A DNA stretch of 64,000 nucleotides, from the NCBI RefSeq assembly GCF_014836325.1, contig NZ_JACSQZ010000005.1:24007-88006 (forward strand), in the 5' to 3' direction. The position numbers and the translations under genes were made by a program. Shown here piece by piece: positions 1 through 8,310 of the stretch (position 1 is the stretch's first letter; each line of letters starts with the position of its first letter). The notes beneath the pieces were generated by a model, which saw only the letters and a program-made list of their open reading frames with translations, was not told the origin of the DNA and ran no database searches. The stretch comes from Clostridium gallinarum (GTDB taxonomy: Bacteria > Bacillota > Clostridia > Clostridiales > Clostridiaceae).

Positions 1-140
1 TCCTTTAAGCCTCTAAATCTTTGATTTAGTCAGGCGAACTTACTCATTCGAATGAATATGAGAAGGAGTTTCCTTTAAGCCTCTAAATCTTTGATTTAGT
101 CAGGCGAACTTACTCATTCGAATGAATATGAGAAGGAGTT
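1..140. repeat. 70-bp tandem duplication upstream of glmS
   Basis: Two back-to-back identical 70-bp units (1-70 and 71-140), each starting TCCTTTAAGCCTC and ending AGAAGGAGTT. The first bases of a third unit follow at 141-147. Each unit contains GGCGAACTTACTCA, which in reverse complement resembles the GAGTAAGTTCG core of the next repeat block (213-339). The first unit begins at base 1, so the array may extend beyond the window. Confidence 0.9.
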
Positions 141-212
141 TCCTTTATATTTTAGGAATTACGGATGAAATTTATTTGTTTACTCAGTAAGTTTTACAAA
201 GTAAAAGAGCTA

Positions 213-339
213 ATTTGGAATATAAATAGGAAACTAAGCAAGCTGAGTAAGTTCGATTAGCCAAATGTAAAATTTGGAATGGAAATAGGAAACTAAGCAA
301 GCTGAGTAAGTTCGATTAGCCAAATGTAAAATTTGGAAT
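213..339. repeat. 59-bp tandem duplication abutting the glmS ribozyme
   Basis: Two 59-bp units (213-271, 272-330) plus a 9-bp partial unit (331-339), each beginning ATTTGGAAT and holding CTGAGTAAGTTCGATTAGCC. The units differ by only a couple of bases. The block runs directly into the ribozyme core, so one unit probably supplies the 5' strand of P1, and the duplication may offer two alternative upstream strands. Confidence 0.85.
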
Positions 340-487
340 CTCACTTAAGTTGACGAGGTTGGGGAGTATCGATACTTCGGCGGGTGCCCCACGGTATTGC
401 ACACTACCGTTAACGGCTAATAAAACTGTGAAGTGATTTGCAGGACAAGATTAGCTTGGTGTTAAAGCCTTCAAGGTGCTATCACAC
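281..487 (+). ncRNA. glmS ribozyme (glucosamine-6-phosphate riboswitch)
   Basis: The conserved catalytic core is visible: AGTTGACGAGG at 349-359, the CTTCGGCGGGTGCCCC pseudoknot element near 376-391, a GGACAA element and AAGGTGCTATCACA near the 3' end. This RNA class self-cleaves when glucosamine-6-phosphate is bound and lowers glmS expression. It lies about 150 nt upstream of glmS, as expected. The 5' boundary and exact cleavage site are uncertain because the canonical GCGCC after the cleavage site is not evident and the region is duplicated. Confidence 0.9.
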
Positions 488-638
488 AATTTAGAATTAA
501 TAATTAAAATGTAGAATTAAGGAATAAACTTTGGAAAGAGTCTTTAAAATATATACATTATAAATTTAATTTAAAAGGTTTGTGATAGTTCTAAATTAAA
601 ATCAGAATAATATATGAAAAAAGGAAGGAAGAAAAAAT

Positions 639-2465
639 ATGTGCGGAATAGTTGGATTCGTAGGAAAAAAAGAAGCATCTCCAATATTAGTTGAGGGATT
701 ATCAAAACTTGAATATAGAGGATATGACTCAGCAGGAGTAGCTGTATTAGAAGATGGAGAAATAAAGGTTAGAAAATATAAAGGACGTTTAAAGAATTTA
801 GAAGATAATTTAAAACAGAGTCCTTTAAATGGAAATATAGGAATAGGACACACTAGATGGGCAACTCATGGAGAACCATCTGATATAAATTCACATCCTC
901 ATACAAATGGGAATGCTACAATAAGTGTTGTTCATAATGGAATTATAGAAAATTATATGAAGCTAAAGGAATGGCTTAAGGGAAAGGGATATGAATTCTA
1001 CTCAGAAACTGATACTGAAGTTATTCCTAACTTAGTAGATTATTATTATAAAGGTGACTTATTTGATGCTGTTGTAAAAGCAACTTCTAAAATGGAAGGA
1101 AGCTATGCTATAGGAGTTATCTGCAAGAATGAACCAGATAAAATAGTAGCAGTAAGAAAAGATAGCCCATTAATAGTTGGACTTGGAGAAAATGAATACT
1201 TTATAGCTTCAGATATACCAGCAGTTCTTAATCATACTAGAGAAGTTTATTTATTAGAAGATAAAGAGTTTGTAATAATGACTAATGAAGGTATAGAAAT
1301 TAAAACTGAAGATGGTGAAGTAGTAAATAAGGAAATTTATCATGTTACTTGGGATGTTGATGCAGCAGAAAAGGGTGGATATGAAGATTTCATGTTAAAA
1401 GAAATCCATGAACAACCAAAGGCTATAAAAGATACACTAACATCTAGAGTATTAAAGAACTCAAAGGTTCAATTAGATGATATAAATATTACAAAAGAAG
1501 AATTAGAATCTTTTGATAGAGTATTTATAGTAGCTTGTGGAACAGCTTATCATGCAGGATTAGTTGGAAAAACTATAATAGAAAAATTAGCAAAAATACC
1601 AGTTGAAGTAGATATTGCTTCAGAATTTAGATATAGAGATCCATTAATAACAGATAAATCATTATTAATAGTTGTAAGCCAATCAGGAGAAACAGCAGAT
1701 ACATTAGCTGTTTTAAGGGATGCAAAGAGAATAGGAGCAAAAGTTTTAGCAATAACAAATGTTGTTGGAAGCTCAGCATCAAGAGAAGCACACCATGTAC
1801 TTTATACTTGGGCAGGTCCAGAAATAGCAGTTGCTTCAACAAAGGCTTATGAAACACAATTAATAGCAATGTATATTTTAGGAATATATCTTGGAGAAGT
1901 TAAGGGAACAATTAGTAATGAAGATGCAGAAGCTCTTAAAGAAGAGTTAATGAACTTACCAGAAAAGGTAAATGAAATATTAGTTAAGAAAGAAGACTTA
2001 CAAAAGTTTGCATCTAAAAACTATATGGATAAGGATCTATTCTTCTTAGGAAGAGGATTAGACTATGCTGTTGCATTAGAAGGATCATTAAAATTAAAAG
2101 AAATATCATATATTCACTCAGAAGCATATGCTGGAGGAGAACTTAAGCATGGTCCAATAGCTTTAATAGAACAAGGAACTCCTGTAATAGCATTACTAAC
2201 AGAAGACAGATTAAAAGATAAGATGATAAGTAACATTAGAGAAGTAGTTACAAGAGGAGCAAGAGTGCTAGCAATAGCAAATGAAGGTGATGAAGATGCT
2301 AAAGAAGTTTGTGATGATGTAGTATACATTCCAAGAACACATTCATTATTAACACCAGTACTTTCAGTAGTTCCACTACAATTAATATCATATTATATGG
2401 CTAAACAAAAGGGTTGTGATGTTGATAAGCCACGTAATTTAGCAAAATCAGTTACTGTTGAGTAA
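639..2465 (+). CDS. glmS: Glutamine-fructose-6-phosphate aminotransferase (isomerizing)
   Basis: 608 aa, full length for GlmS. It makes glucosamine-6-phosphate from fructose-6-phosphate and glutamine, the first step of the UDP-GlcNAc/peptidoglycan precursor pathway. The N-terminus MCGIVGFVG carries the catalytic Cys2 nucleophile of the class II glutamine amidotransferase domain; two SIS sugar-isomerase domains follow; the C-terminus ends in the family-typical KPRNLAKSVTVE. The start at 639 has a GGAAGGAAG ribosome site. It is controlled by the upstream ribozyme. Its 3' end is the classic Tn7 attachment site, and a Tn7-like element sits 24 nt past the stop codon. Confidence 0.98.
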   Translation: MCGIVGFVGKKEASPILVEGLSKLEYRGYDSAGVAVLEDGEIKVRKYKGRLKNLEDNLKQSPLNGNIGIGHTRWATHGEPSDINSHPHTNGNATISVVHNGIIENYMKLKEWLKGKGYEFYSETDTEVIPNLVDYYYKGDLFDAVVKATSKMEGSYAIGVICKNEPDKIVAVRKDSPLIVGLGENEYFIASDIPAVLNHTREVYLLEDKEFVIMTNEGIEIKTEDGEVVNKEIYHVTWDVDAAEKGGYEDFMLKEIHEQPKAIKDTLTSRVLKNSKVQLDDINITKEELESFDRVFIVACGTAYHAGLVGKTIIEKLAKIPVEVDIASEFRYRDPLITDKSLLIVVSQSGETADTLAVLRDAKRIGAKVLAITNVVGSSASREAHHVLYTWAGPEIAVASTKAYETQLIAMYILGIYLGEVKGTISNEDAEALKEELMNLPEKVNEILVKKEDLQKFASKNYMDKDLFFLGRGLDYAVALEGSLKLKEISYIHSEAYAGGELKHGPIALIEQGTPVIALLTEDRLKDKMISNIREVVTRGARVLAIANEGDEDAKEVCDDVVYIPRTHSLLTPVLSVVPLQLISYYMAKQKGCDVDKPRNLAKSVTVE

Positions 2466-2484
2466 GCTAAGATTTGAGGAGAGA

Positions 2485-2489
2485 ATAAT
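2485..2489. repeat. Target-site duplication, glmS side
   Basis: ATAAT directly before the terminal TGTAG. It is identical to the 5 bases immediately after the distal terminus (29094-29098). Five-base duplications are typical of Tn7-family insertion. Confidence 0.9.
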
Positions 2490-2495
2490 TGTAGA

Positions 2496-2575
2496 TTTAC
2501 AATAAAGTTTGAACCTTTACAACAAAGTTTGAACTTTTACAACAAAGATTGAACCTTTACAATAAAGTCTGATGT
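2496..2575 (+). promoter_or_regulatory. Tn7-like right end: four contiguous TnsB-type sites
   Basis: Four head-to-tail 20-bp units (2496, 2516, 2536, 2556) of consensus TTTACAAYAAAGTTTGAACC; the fourth is the most diverged (AAAGTCTGATG). The tight packing matches Tn7 right ends, which lie next to glmS and next to tnsA, as here. They are presumed TnsB binding sites. Confidence 0.88.
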
Positions 2576-2721
2576 AATTGTCTAAAAAATAAATTATATT
2601 AGAATAGACTTTGCCAAAAAGTCCTGAACTAAATAATATATGGGATGAATAGATAATACTATATTTTAAAATAAGATGCTGAGTCATAAAATAAAAAGAA
2701 GGTTATATGGAGTTGATATAT

Positions 2722-2892
2722 ATGAATGAAGAATTAATAAAGACATTAATAGATGAATATAAAGAAACAGAAAAGGCATTAGAACTTGGAATTGATTGGT
2801 TAAATGAAAAGGACTATGCTAAAGGAAAATTAGACTTAGTTAAAGTGATAATAGCTGATTTGCAAGAATTAGCAGAGAAGACTATTAATTAA
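2722..2892 (+). CDS. Small glmS-neighbour protein, transposon-borne copy
   Basis: 56 aa with ATG at 2722 behind GGAG (2709-2712). It is charged and probably helical, with a central WLNEKDYAKGKLDLVKVII segment shared exactly with the 54-aa protein at 29099-29263, the host gene pushed away from glmS by the insertion. This copy lies inside the transposon, just past the TnsB sites, and has its own terminator. The function is not recognised. An in-frame ATG at 2707 would give 5 extra residues but overlaps the ribosome site. It may keep the gene close to glmS after insertion. Confidence 0.75.
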   Translation: MNEELIKTLIDEYKETEKALELGIDWLNEKDYAKGKLDLVKVIIADLQELAEKTIN

Positions 2893-2900
2893 AAAAATTA

Positions 2901-2938
2901 TGCACTCTTACATTTTTATGTAGGAGTGTATTTTTATA
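2901..2938 (+). terminator. Rho-independent terminator after the small gene
   Basis: A 13-bp stem TGCACTCTTACAT / ATGTAGGAGTGTA (with G-U pairs) followed by TTTTTAT, 8 nt after the stop. The host copy of the gene also has a hairpin at the same relative position (29276-29317). Confidence 0.8.
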
Positions 2939-3614
2939 TAAATAATATCACAAGAGAGAACTGTAGTCGCGAAAAGCTTATAGCTATGCTTAGGAAAAGT
3001 AGAACCTCCAAGTTATTATAATAGTAGGCTTTCATACGAAAATCTAATAAGCGTAGGTATATCAACAGCAGATAATAGTAGTTTATCTATTTTCTTATAT
3101 AAAGTGTAATCAATTATTTCTTTAGAATGAATGTGAAGAAATGAGGCTAAATAACATTAAAAATATTTGATAGTATTATATAGAATATCTCCTATTCGAT
3201 TTTCATTTTTGGGGTTTAATAATAAAATTTGTTTACTACTTTAAAAAATTGTGGGGATCTTTAAGATCATAAGATTATTTTAAGTTTAAGACTTTTTTAG
3301 ATAACTAAATTTGAATCTCAATAAAGTTGAAATCATTTATAAAAAATCATATATAATATTATTAGTGTATGATATACTTTAATTAAAAAATATGATATAA
3401 CATATTTTTTGATATAGAGAATTAAATATTTTTAACTGATATTTTATATCAGCAGTAGGAAAAATTTTTTTTGTATGAAATCTTCAAAGTTTAATATGCT
3501 TTGGGGATTTTTTTATTTTTTTGAAGCATAATAAAGTAATATTAGTAAAAATGTGTAAATGGTCTTATGAAGTTAGGAATTGAGATATATTTTTATAATA
3601 AGGATTGATTGAAT
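2939..3614. other. Unexplained noncoding stretch between transposon right end and tnsA
   Basis: About 680 bases without a convincing reading frame. The first 130 bases are more GC-rich than the surroundings (for example CTGTAGTCGCGAAAAGC) and hold a short AAGC...GCTT hairpin. The rest is very AT-rich. It contains a short CTGATAT/ATATCAG hairpin near 3436-3452 and a terminator-like hairpin at 3479-3516. The tnsA promoter presumably lies within it. I see no CRISPR repeats here. Confidence 0.5.
3479..3516 (+). terminator. Terminator-like hairpin upstream of tnsA
   Basis: AATCTTCAAAG pairs with CTTTGGGGATT (11 bp, some G-U) followed by a long T run. No coding gene ends just upstream, so it could end a small RNA or attenuate tns transcription. 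Confidence 0.5.
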
Positions 3615-4454
3615 ATGGCAAAGAGAGTTAGAATGCAAAATTATGAAAAAAGAATAAAGCAAGGGAAAGGAATTGGTAAAGGAAGTGAATATAAGCCTTG
3701 GATAACTATTCAAGATGTCTCTTCTAAAGGTAGGGTGACAAGAGTTAATGGGATACTCACTGGAAGACAACACGAATTTTTATCAGATATGGAGAAAAAT
3801 TATTTTTATATAGTAGAATTTTCAGACAACGTTATAGATATTAGAGAACAATATCCATTATTGCCTATCGAAGATACTATTTTAATAGCAAAGGAATTGG
3901 GGATTAAACATCCTAAACATCCTAAAACTGGAGAAGATATTGTAATGACTACAGACTTTTTAGTCACAGTATCTACTGGAGATGAAATTAAAGAAATGGC
4001 TAGAACAATAAAAAGCAAAGATGATTTATCCAATAAACGAGTATTAGAGAAGTTTGAAATAGAACGTGTATTTTGGCAGAAAAGAGGTGTAGATTGGGGA
4101 ATTGTAACAGAAGAAGAAATAGATAAAACTATCTCATTCAACATAAGTTCTATTCATAGTTATAAGGATATAACAAGTATAGATAGCTTAAATGATATGA
4201 ATTCTTTACATATTAAAGATTTAATATACGAATTTATAAGTAGAATAGTTGATGACAAAAGGAGTATGAGAGACATTTGTTTTGAATTTGATAGTGATAT
4301 GTTATTAGACAATGGAACTGCAATAGCGATATTTAAACATTTATTAATAAATAAAATTATACAAATAGAAATGAAAGAAAGAATTGATATTAATAAACAT
4401 ATAGTAATCAAAACTATATATGAGAATAATATGAAAAAGGTAGATTTTATATGA
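3615..4454 (+). CDS. tnsA: Tn7-like transposition endonuclease TnsA
   Basis: 279 aa. TnsA cuts the 5' ends of the transposon, allowing cut-and-paste movement together with TnsB. The N-terminal restriction-endonuclease-like fold shows the expected catalytic acids and lysine: Glu60 (SDMEKNYF), Asp114 (MTTDFLV) and Lys133 (TIK), close in spacing to E. coli TnsA Glu63/Asp114/Lys132. The C-terminal part (about 170-279) fits the TnsA C domain that contacts TnsC. I use ATG 3615 (AAGGA about 10 nt upstream); an in-frame TTG at 3609 is possible. The stop overlaps the tnsB start (ATGA). Confidence 0.92.
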   Translation: MAKRVRMQNYEKRIKQGKGIGKGSEYKPWITIQDVSSKGRVTRVNGILTGRQHEFLSDMEKNYFYIVEFSDNVIDIREQYPLLPIEDTILIAKELGIKHPKHPKTGEDIVMTTDFLVTVSTGDEIKEMARTIKSKDDLSNKRVLEKFEIERVFWQKRGVDWGIVTEEEIDKTISFNISSIHSYKDITSIDSLNDMNSLHIKDLIYEFISRIVDDKRSMRDICFEFDSDMLLDNGTAIAIFKHLLINKIIQIEMKERIDINKHIVIKTIYENNMKKVDFI

Positions 4455-6595
4455 TTACTGTTAATTCTGTGTACAAATACATGGAAAATGAAGAAAGAAT
4501 AAGAATTATAGAGATTGATAAAGAGAATGTATATATTGTGAATATTGATACAAATATGTCTATGCCTAAAATTGAAAAGATGGATAGATTACAAGAAGAA
4601 ATAGAGTCGAATAGGTTAATTTTAATTAAAGATCCCTTCTTTAGAGTTGTTGAGGATAAAAATCTTACCCAAGTTCAAATAAAAAAAAGAGATGCTGATT
4701 GGAATTTAATAAATATATATTATGTTGACAATAAATTAAAATTGTTAGAAAAATCTTATAGAAATAAAATATTTAATATGATTAGTGAGGAAAGTAACAT
4801 AAGTTTAGCAACTGTAAAAAGACTATTTGGTAGGTATTGGCAGAAAGGAATGAATAAAAATTCATTATTACCAGATTACTTTAAGTCAGGAGCTAAGGGA
4901 AAAGAAAGAAATTTATCTAAGATTAAAGTTGGTAGACGTAGGAATCCTACTTACTATGGAGAGGTAGTTGAAGGAATAAATATAACACATGATGTAAAAA
5001 AACATTTTGAGTTTACTATTAATAAATATTATAGGAATAAGAAAAAAATAAGTCTTAAAGAAACTTATACATTAATGTTGCGTGATTTTTATTCAGATAT
5101 ATATATAGAAAATGGTGAAAAGGTATATGTAGTTTGGGATAAATGCAAAATACCTACTTATAGACAATTTACATATTGGTATTCTAAGACAGAAAATATA
5201 CAAAAGGATATTTATCTAAGAGAAAGCGAAAAAGAATATAATCTAAAACATAGAGAGTTATTAAGCAATTCAAAACAGGAGACTGATGGACCAGGTACAA
5301 GGTTTCAGGTTGATGCAACAATAGCAGATATTTACTTAGTAAGTTCTTTAAATAGAAATAGGATAATAGGTAGACCTATTATTTATGCAATTATAGATGT
5401 TTATTCAAGAATGATTACTGGAGTTTATGTAGGATTAGAAGGACCATCATGGACTGGAGCTATGATGGCTTTAGATAATATGATTTTGGATAAGGTTGAA
5501 TATTGTAATAAGTACGGTATTGAAATAACAGAAGAACAATGGCCATGTAAACATCTGCCTGAAATTATTATTGCTGATAGAGGAGAATTTGAAGGATATT
5601 CAGTTGAAAATTTAATTAATAATCTAAATATTAGAATAGAGAATACTTCTCCTTATAGGGGAGACTTAAAGGGTATCGTAGAAAGGAATTTTAGAACTAC
5701 GAATGAAAAAATAAAACACAAAACACCAGGTGCTATTCAGAAAGAATATAGAACACGTGGAGATAGAGACTATAGATTAGATGCAACATTAACCTTAGAG
5801 GAATTTACCAAAATATATATAAATATTGTTTTACATCATAATAATAAAATAATAGATAAATATCCTATGGAAAAAGAAATGATAGAAGATGAGATAGTTC
5901 CAACTCCAATTAACCTTTGGAATTGGGGAATAAAAAATAGAAAAGGAAGATTAAGGGTTATTGATAGAGAAATTTTTAGGCTAAATGTATTGCCAAAAGG
6001 GAAAGCGGGTATATCAAGGGCTGGGATAAGATTTAAGGGCTTATACTATAGCTCAGACAAAGCTATTAGAGAACAGTGGTTTATAAAACAGAAAGTAAGA
6101 AATATTGAGGTAGTTTATGATCCGAGGAACATGAACAAAATATATATTCCTTTTAATAATGGTAGAGATTATGATGAATTTTATTTAATTGATGTGAGTT
6201 TACAATATAAGAATTCTTTATTAGAAGAAATAATTTTTCAGAGAGAGTTAGAATCAGAATTAGCAAAAGAGTCTTTAAAGGAAAAAAATCAAAATGATAT
6301 AAATTTAGAAAATGAAATAGAAAATATTGTTAAACAAGCAGAAAAAGCTAAAGAAAAAGAAATTGAATATAATAAATCATCTAGACAAAGGATTAAGGGA
6401 ATTAAAAATAATAGATTTATAGAAAAGGAGCTTAACAGAGAAGAAGAAGCATTTATATTAGGTGAAGAATCAAAAAAAATCACTAAAACTTCAGAGATTA
6501 TCGAATTACCTAGTTTCCACCAAGACAAAAAGAAAAGTACAAATAGCAAGTTAATGGAGAAGATAAAAAAAGTAAGGAGAAATATTTATGAATAA
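4451..6595 (+). CDS. tnsB: Tn7-like DDE transposase TnsB
   Basis: 714 aa. TnsB binds the end repeats, cuts the 3' ends and joins them to target DNA. The rve/DDE core shows Asp288 (RFQVDAT), Asp376 (IIIADRGEF) and Glu411 (GIVERNF), a D-35-E spacing. An HTH-rich N-terminus (roughly 90-180) should read the 20-bp end repeats. After residue 600 the tail is lysine/glutamate rich and probably contacts TnsC. It overlaps tnsA by 4 nt and tnsC by 8 nt, indicating translational coupling. Confidence 0.95.
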   Translation: MITVNSVYKYMENEERIRIIEIDKENVYIVNIDTNMSMPKIEKMDRLQEEIESNRLILIKDPFFRVVEDKNLTQVQIKKRDADWNLINIYYVDNKLKLLEKSYRNKIFNMISEESNISLATVKRLFGRYWQKGMNKNSLLPDYFKSGAKGKERNLSKIKVGRRRNPTYYGEVVEGINITHDVKKHFEFTINKYYRNKKKISLKETYTLMLRDFYSDIYIENGEKVYVVWDKCKIPTYRQFTYWYSKTENIQKDIYLRESEKEYNLKHRELLSNSKQETDGPGTRFQVDATIADIYLVSSLNRNRIIGRPIIYAIIDVYSRMITGVYVGLEGPSWTGAMMALDNMILDKVEYCNKYGIEITEEQWPCKHLPEIIIADRGEFEGYSVENLINNLNIRIENTSPYRGDLKGIVERNFRTTNEKIKHKTPGAIQKEYRTRGDRDYRLDATLTLEEFTKIYINIVLHHNNKIIDKYPMEKEMIEDEIVPTPINLWNWGIKNRKGRLRVIDREIFRLNVLPKGKAGISRAGIRFKGLYYSSDKAIREQWFIKQKVRNIEVVYDPRNMNKIYIPFNNGRDYDEFYLIDVSLQYKNSLLEEIIFQRELESELAKESLKEKNQNDINLENEIENIVKQAEKAKEKEIEYNKSSRQRIKGIKNNRFIEKELNREEEAFILGEESKKITKTSEIIELPSFHQDKKKSTNSKLMEKIKKVRRNIYE

Positions 6596-8270
6596 TAATA
6601 TAAGAATGACAATTCTTATAGGCGATGTTATAGAAGCTGATTATAAGAAACAAGAGCTTGATGAATATTCCAATAACCCTTTAATAGAGGCTTTGCCAGA
6701 TATAGTAGGAGATGATGAAATTATTAATAGATTTACTGTATCACCAGAAATTACAGATAATGATCGAAATAAATCTGAAACGTTAAGATATCATATTATT
6801 AAAAGAACTAAAAATTTTATACAACCATTACCTGAACATCTTCTCTTAGGAAGAAGATTAGGCATTCTTATAAGAAGGGGCTATTTATGTAGAAATCCGT
6901 TGAGTAAGGAATTTTTAAAGAGAATAAGAGTTATTAATCAACTTAATGATAATTCAATTAAAAAAAATGATATGGAAGATTATTTATCTGATATTAGAAC
7001 TACTGCAGATAGCATATCTGTTGTGGGGATTTCTGGAATAGGAAAAACTACAGCCATTGAAAGACTGTTACTTATGTATCCGCAGGTAATAAGGCATTCG
7101 AAATATAAAAATCAAAATCTTACAAGAACGCAGATTGTTTGGTTGAAAATAGATTGCCCTTATGATGGAAGTTTGTCAACATTATGTAAAAGTTTTTTTA
7201 AGGCAATTGATGATATATTAGGAACTAGATATTTGGAAAAGTTTGGATACTCAAATCGTGTTGCGTCAAATATGCTAATTAATATGAGTAAATTAGCATG
7301 GATATATGGCATAGGAGTATTAGTTATAGATGAAATACAAAATTTATTAAATTCAAGAAATGACGAACAAGAGATGCTTAATTTCTTTGTAACTTTGACT
7401 AATACAGTAGGAATACCAACTGTTTTGATTGGTACTAGTAAGGCACAAAAAATTTTTGATGCGAATTTTAGACAAGCAAGAAGAGCTGCTAGCGAGGGTT
7501 CTATTATATGGGATAGGATGAAAAAAGAAAGTGATGAATGGAATTATTTTATTGAAAGTATGTGGAGAATTCAAGGCTTAAATAAAATAGCTAAATTAAC
7601 AGATGAAATTAAGAATGCACTTTATGATGAATGTCAAGGTATTACAGCAATAGCAGTTAATTTATTTATTTTGTCTCAGGAAAGAGCCTTACAAGAAGAA
7701 GAAGAAGAATTAACAGTAAGAGTAATAAGAGAGACTGCTAAAGAGGATTTACATATGATTCAACCAATGATTAAAGCATTAAAAAACAATAATTTATCAG
7801 AAATAATGAAATATGAAGACATATCAATAAATTTTGAGGAAATTAGCAATTTATATCAAAGAAATATAGAATTTAAAGGTATATTGAGAGAGATTTATAA
7901 GGAAAAGAGCAATAGTGTAGAATTAAAGAGAAAAAGTAGAATAGAAAATTTGATATTAGAACTTACGGAAATTATGGATATATTTAATAATTTAAAGCTG
8001 ATTGATATAAGAAAAATTTGTGAAAAAATAGTTGAAACGTCTGATACTAATGAAGATTATACTAATCATAAAAAGGAAGCGTTAAAGAAAGCAATAGAAC
8101 TTAATGAGAGATTAGAATCCCAAAAATCTAATAAGACTAGTGAAAAATTAGGTAGCGGATTAATGAAAATATATAATTTTGCTATAGATAGAAAAGTACA
8201 TCCATACGAATTGTTAAAAAATAATGGATACATAAAAAATCCTATAGACGAATTTTTTAAATTAGGTTGA
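6588..8270 (+). CDS. tnsC: Tn7-like AAA+ ATPase TnsC
   Basis: 560 aa. TnsC is the ATP-dependent regulator linking target selectors (TniQ/TnsD) to the TnsA-TnsB transposase, and in known elements takes part in target immunity. Walker A is GISGIGKTT (147-155) and Walker B is VLVIDEIQN (about 244-252). N- and C-terminal extensions beyond the ATPase core match TnsC rather than the shorter TniB. It overlaps tnsB and is followed after 40 nt by the first tniQ. Confidence 0.93.
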   Translation: MNNNIRMTILIGDVIEADYKKQELDEYSNNPLIEALPDIVGDDEIINRFTVSPEITDNDRNKSETLRYHIIKRTKNFIQPLPEHLLLGRRLGILIRRGYLCRNPLSKEFLKRIRVINQLNDNSIKKNDMEDYLSDIRTTADSISVVGISGIGKTTAIERLLLMYPQVIRHSKYKNQNLTRTQIVWLKIDCPYDGSLSTLCKSFFKAIDDILGTRYLEKFGYSNRVASNMLINMSKLAWIYGIGVLVIDEIQNLLNSRNDEQEMLNFFVTLTNTVGIPTVLIGTSKAQKIFDANFRQARRAASEGSIIWDRMKKESDEWNYFIESMWRIQGLNKIAKLTDEIKNALYDECQGITAIAVNLFILSQERALQEEEEELTVRVIRETAKEDLHMIQPMIKALKNNNLSEIMKYEDISINFEEISNLYQRNIEFKGILREIYKEKSNSVELKRKSRIENLILELTEIMDIFNNLKLIDIRKICEKIVETSDTNEDYTNHKKEALKKAIELNERLESQKSNKTSEKLGSGLMKIYNFAIDRKVHPYELLKNNGYIKNPIDEFFKLG

Positions 8271-8310
8271 ATTTTATATAAAATAGTAATGCTGATTAGG
8301 AGATAATATT

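Noticed and set aside
1..140. CRISPR or integron-type array upstream of glmS
   Set aside because: Only two adjoining identical 70-bp copies with no spacers; a plain tandem duplication.
1627..1869. Minus-strand 80-residue open frame inside glmS
   Set aside because: Antisense shadow: leucine-rich low-complexity translation, no ribosome site, wholly inside a well-conserved gene.
2496..2575. A CRISPR-like short repeat array
   Set aside because: Units are contiguous 20-mers without spacers and match the sites at the distal transposon end, so they are TnsB-type sites.
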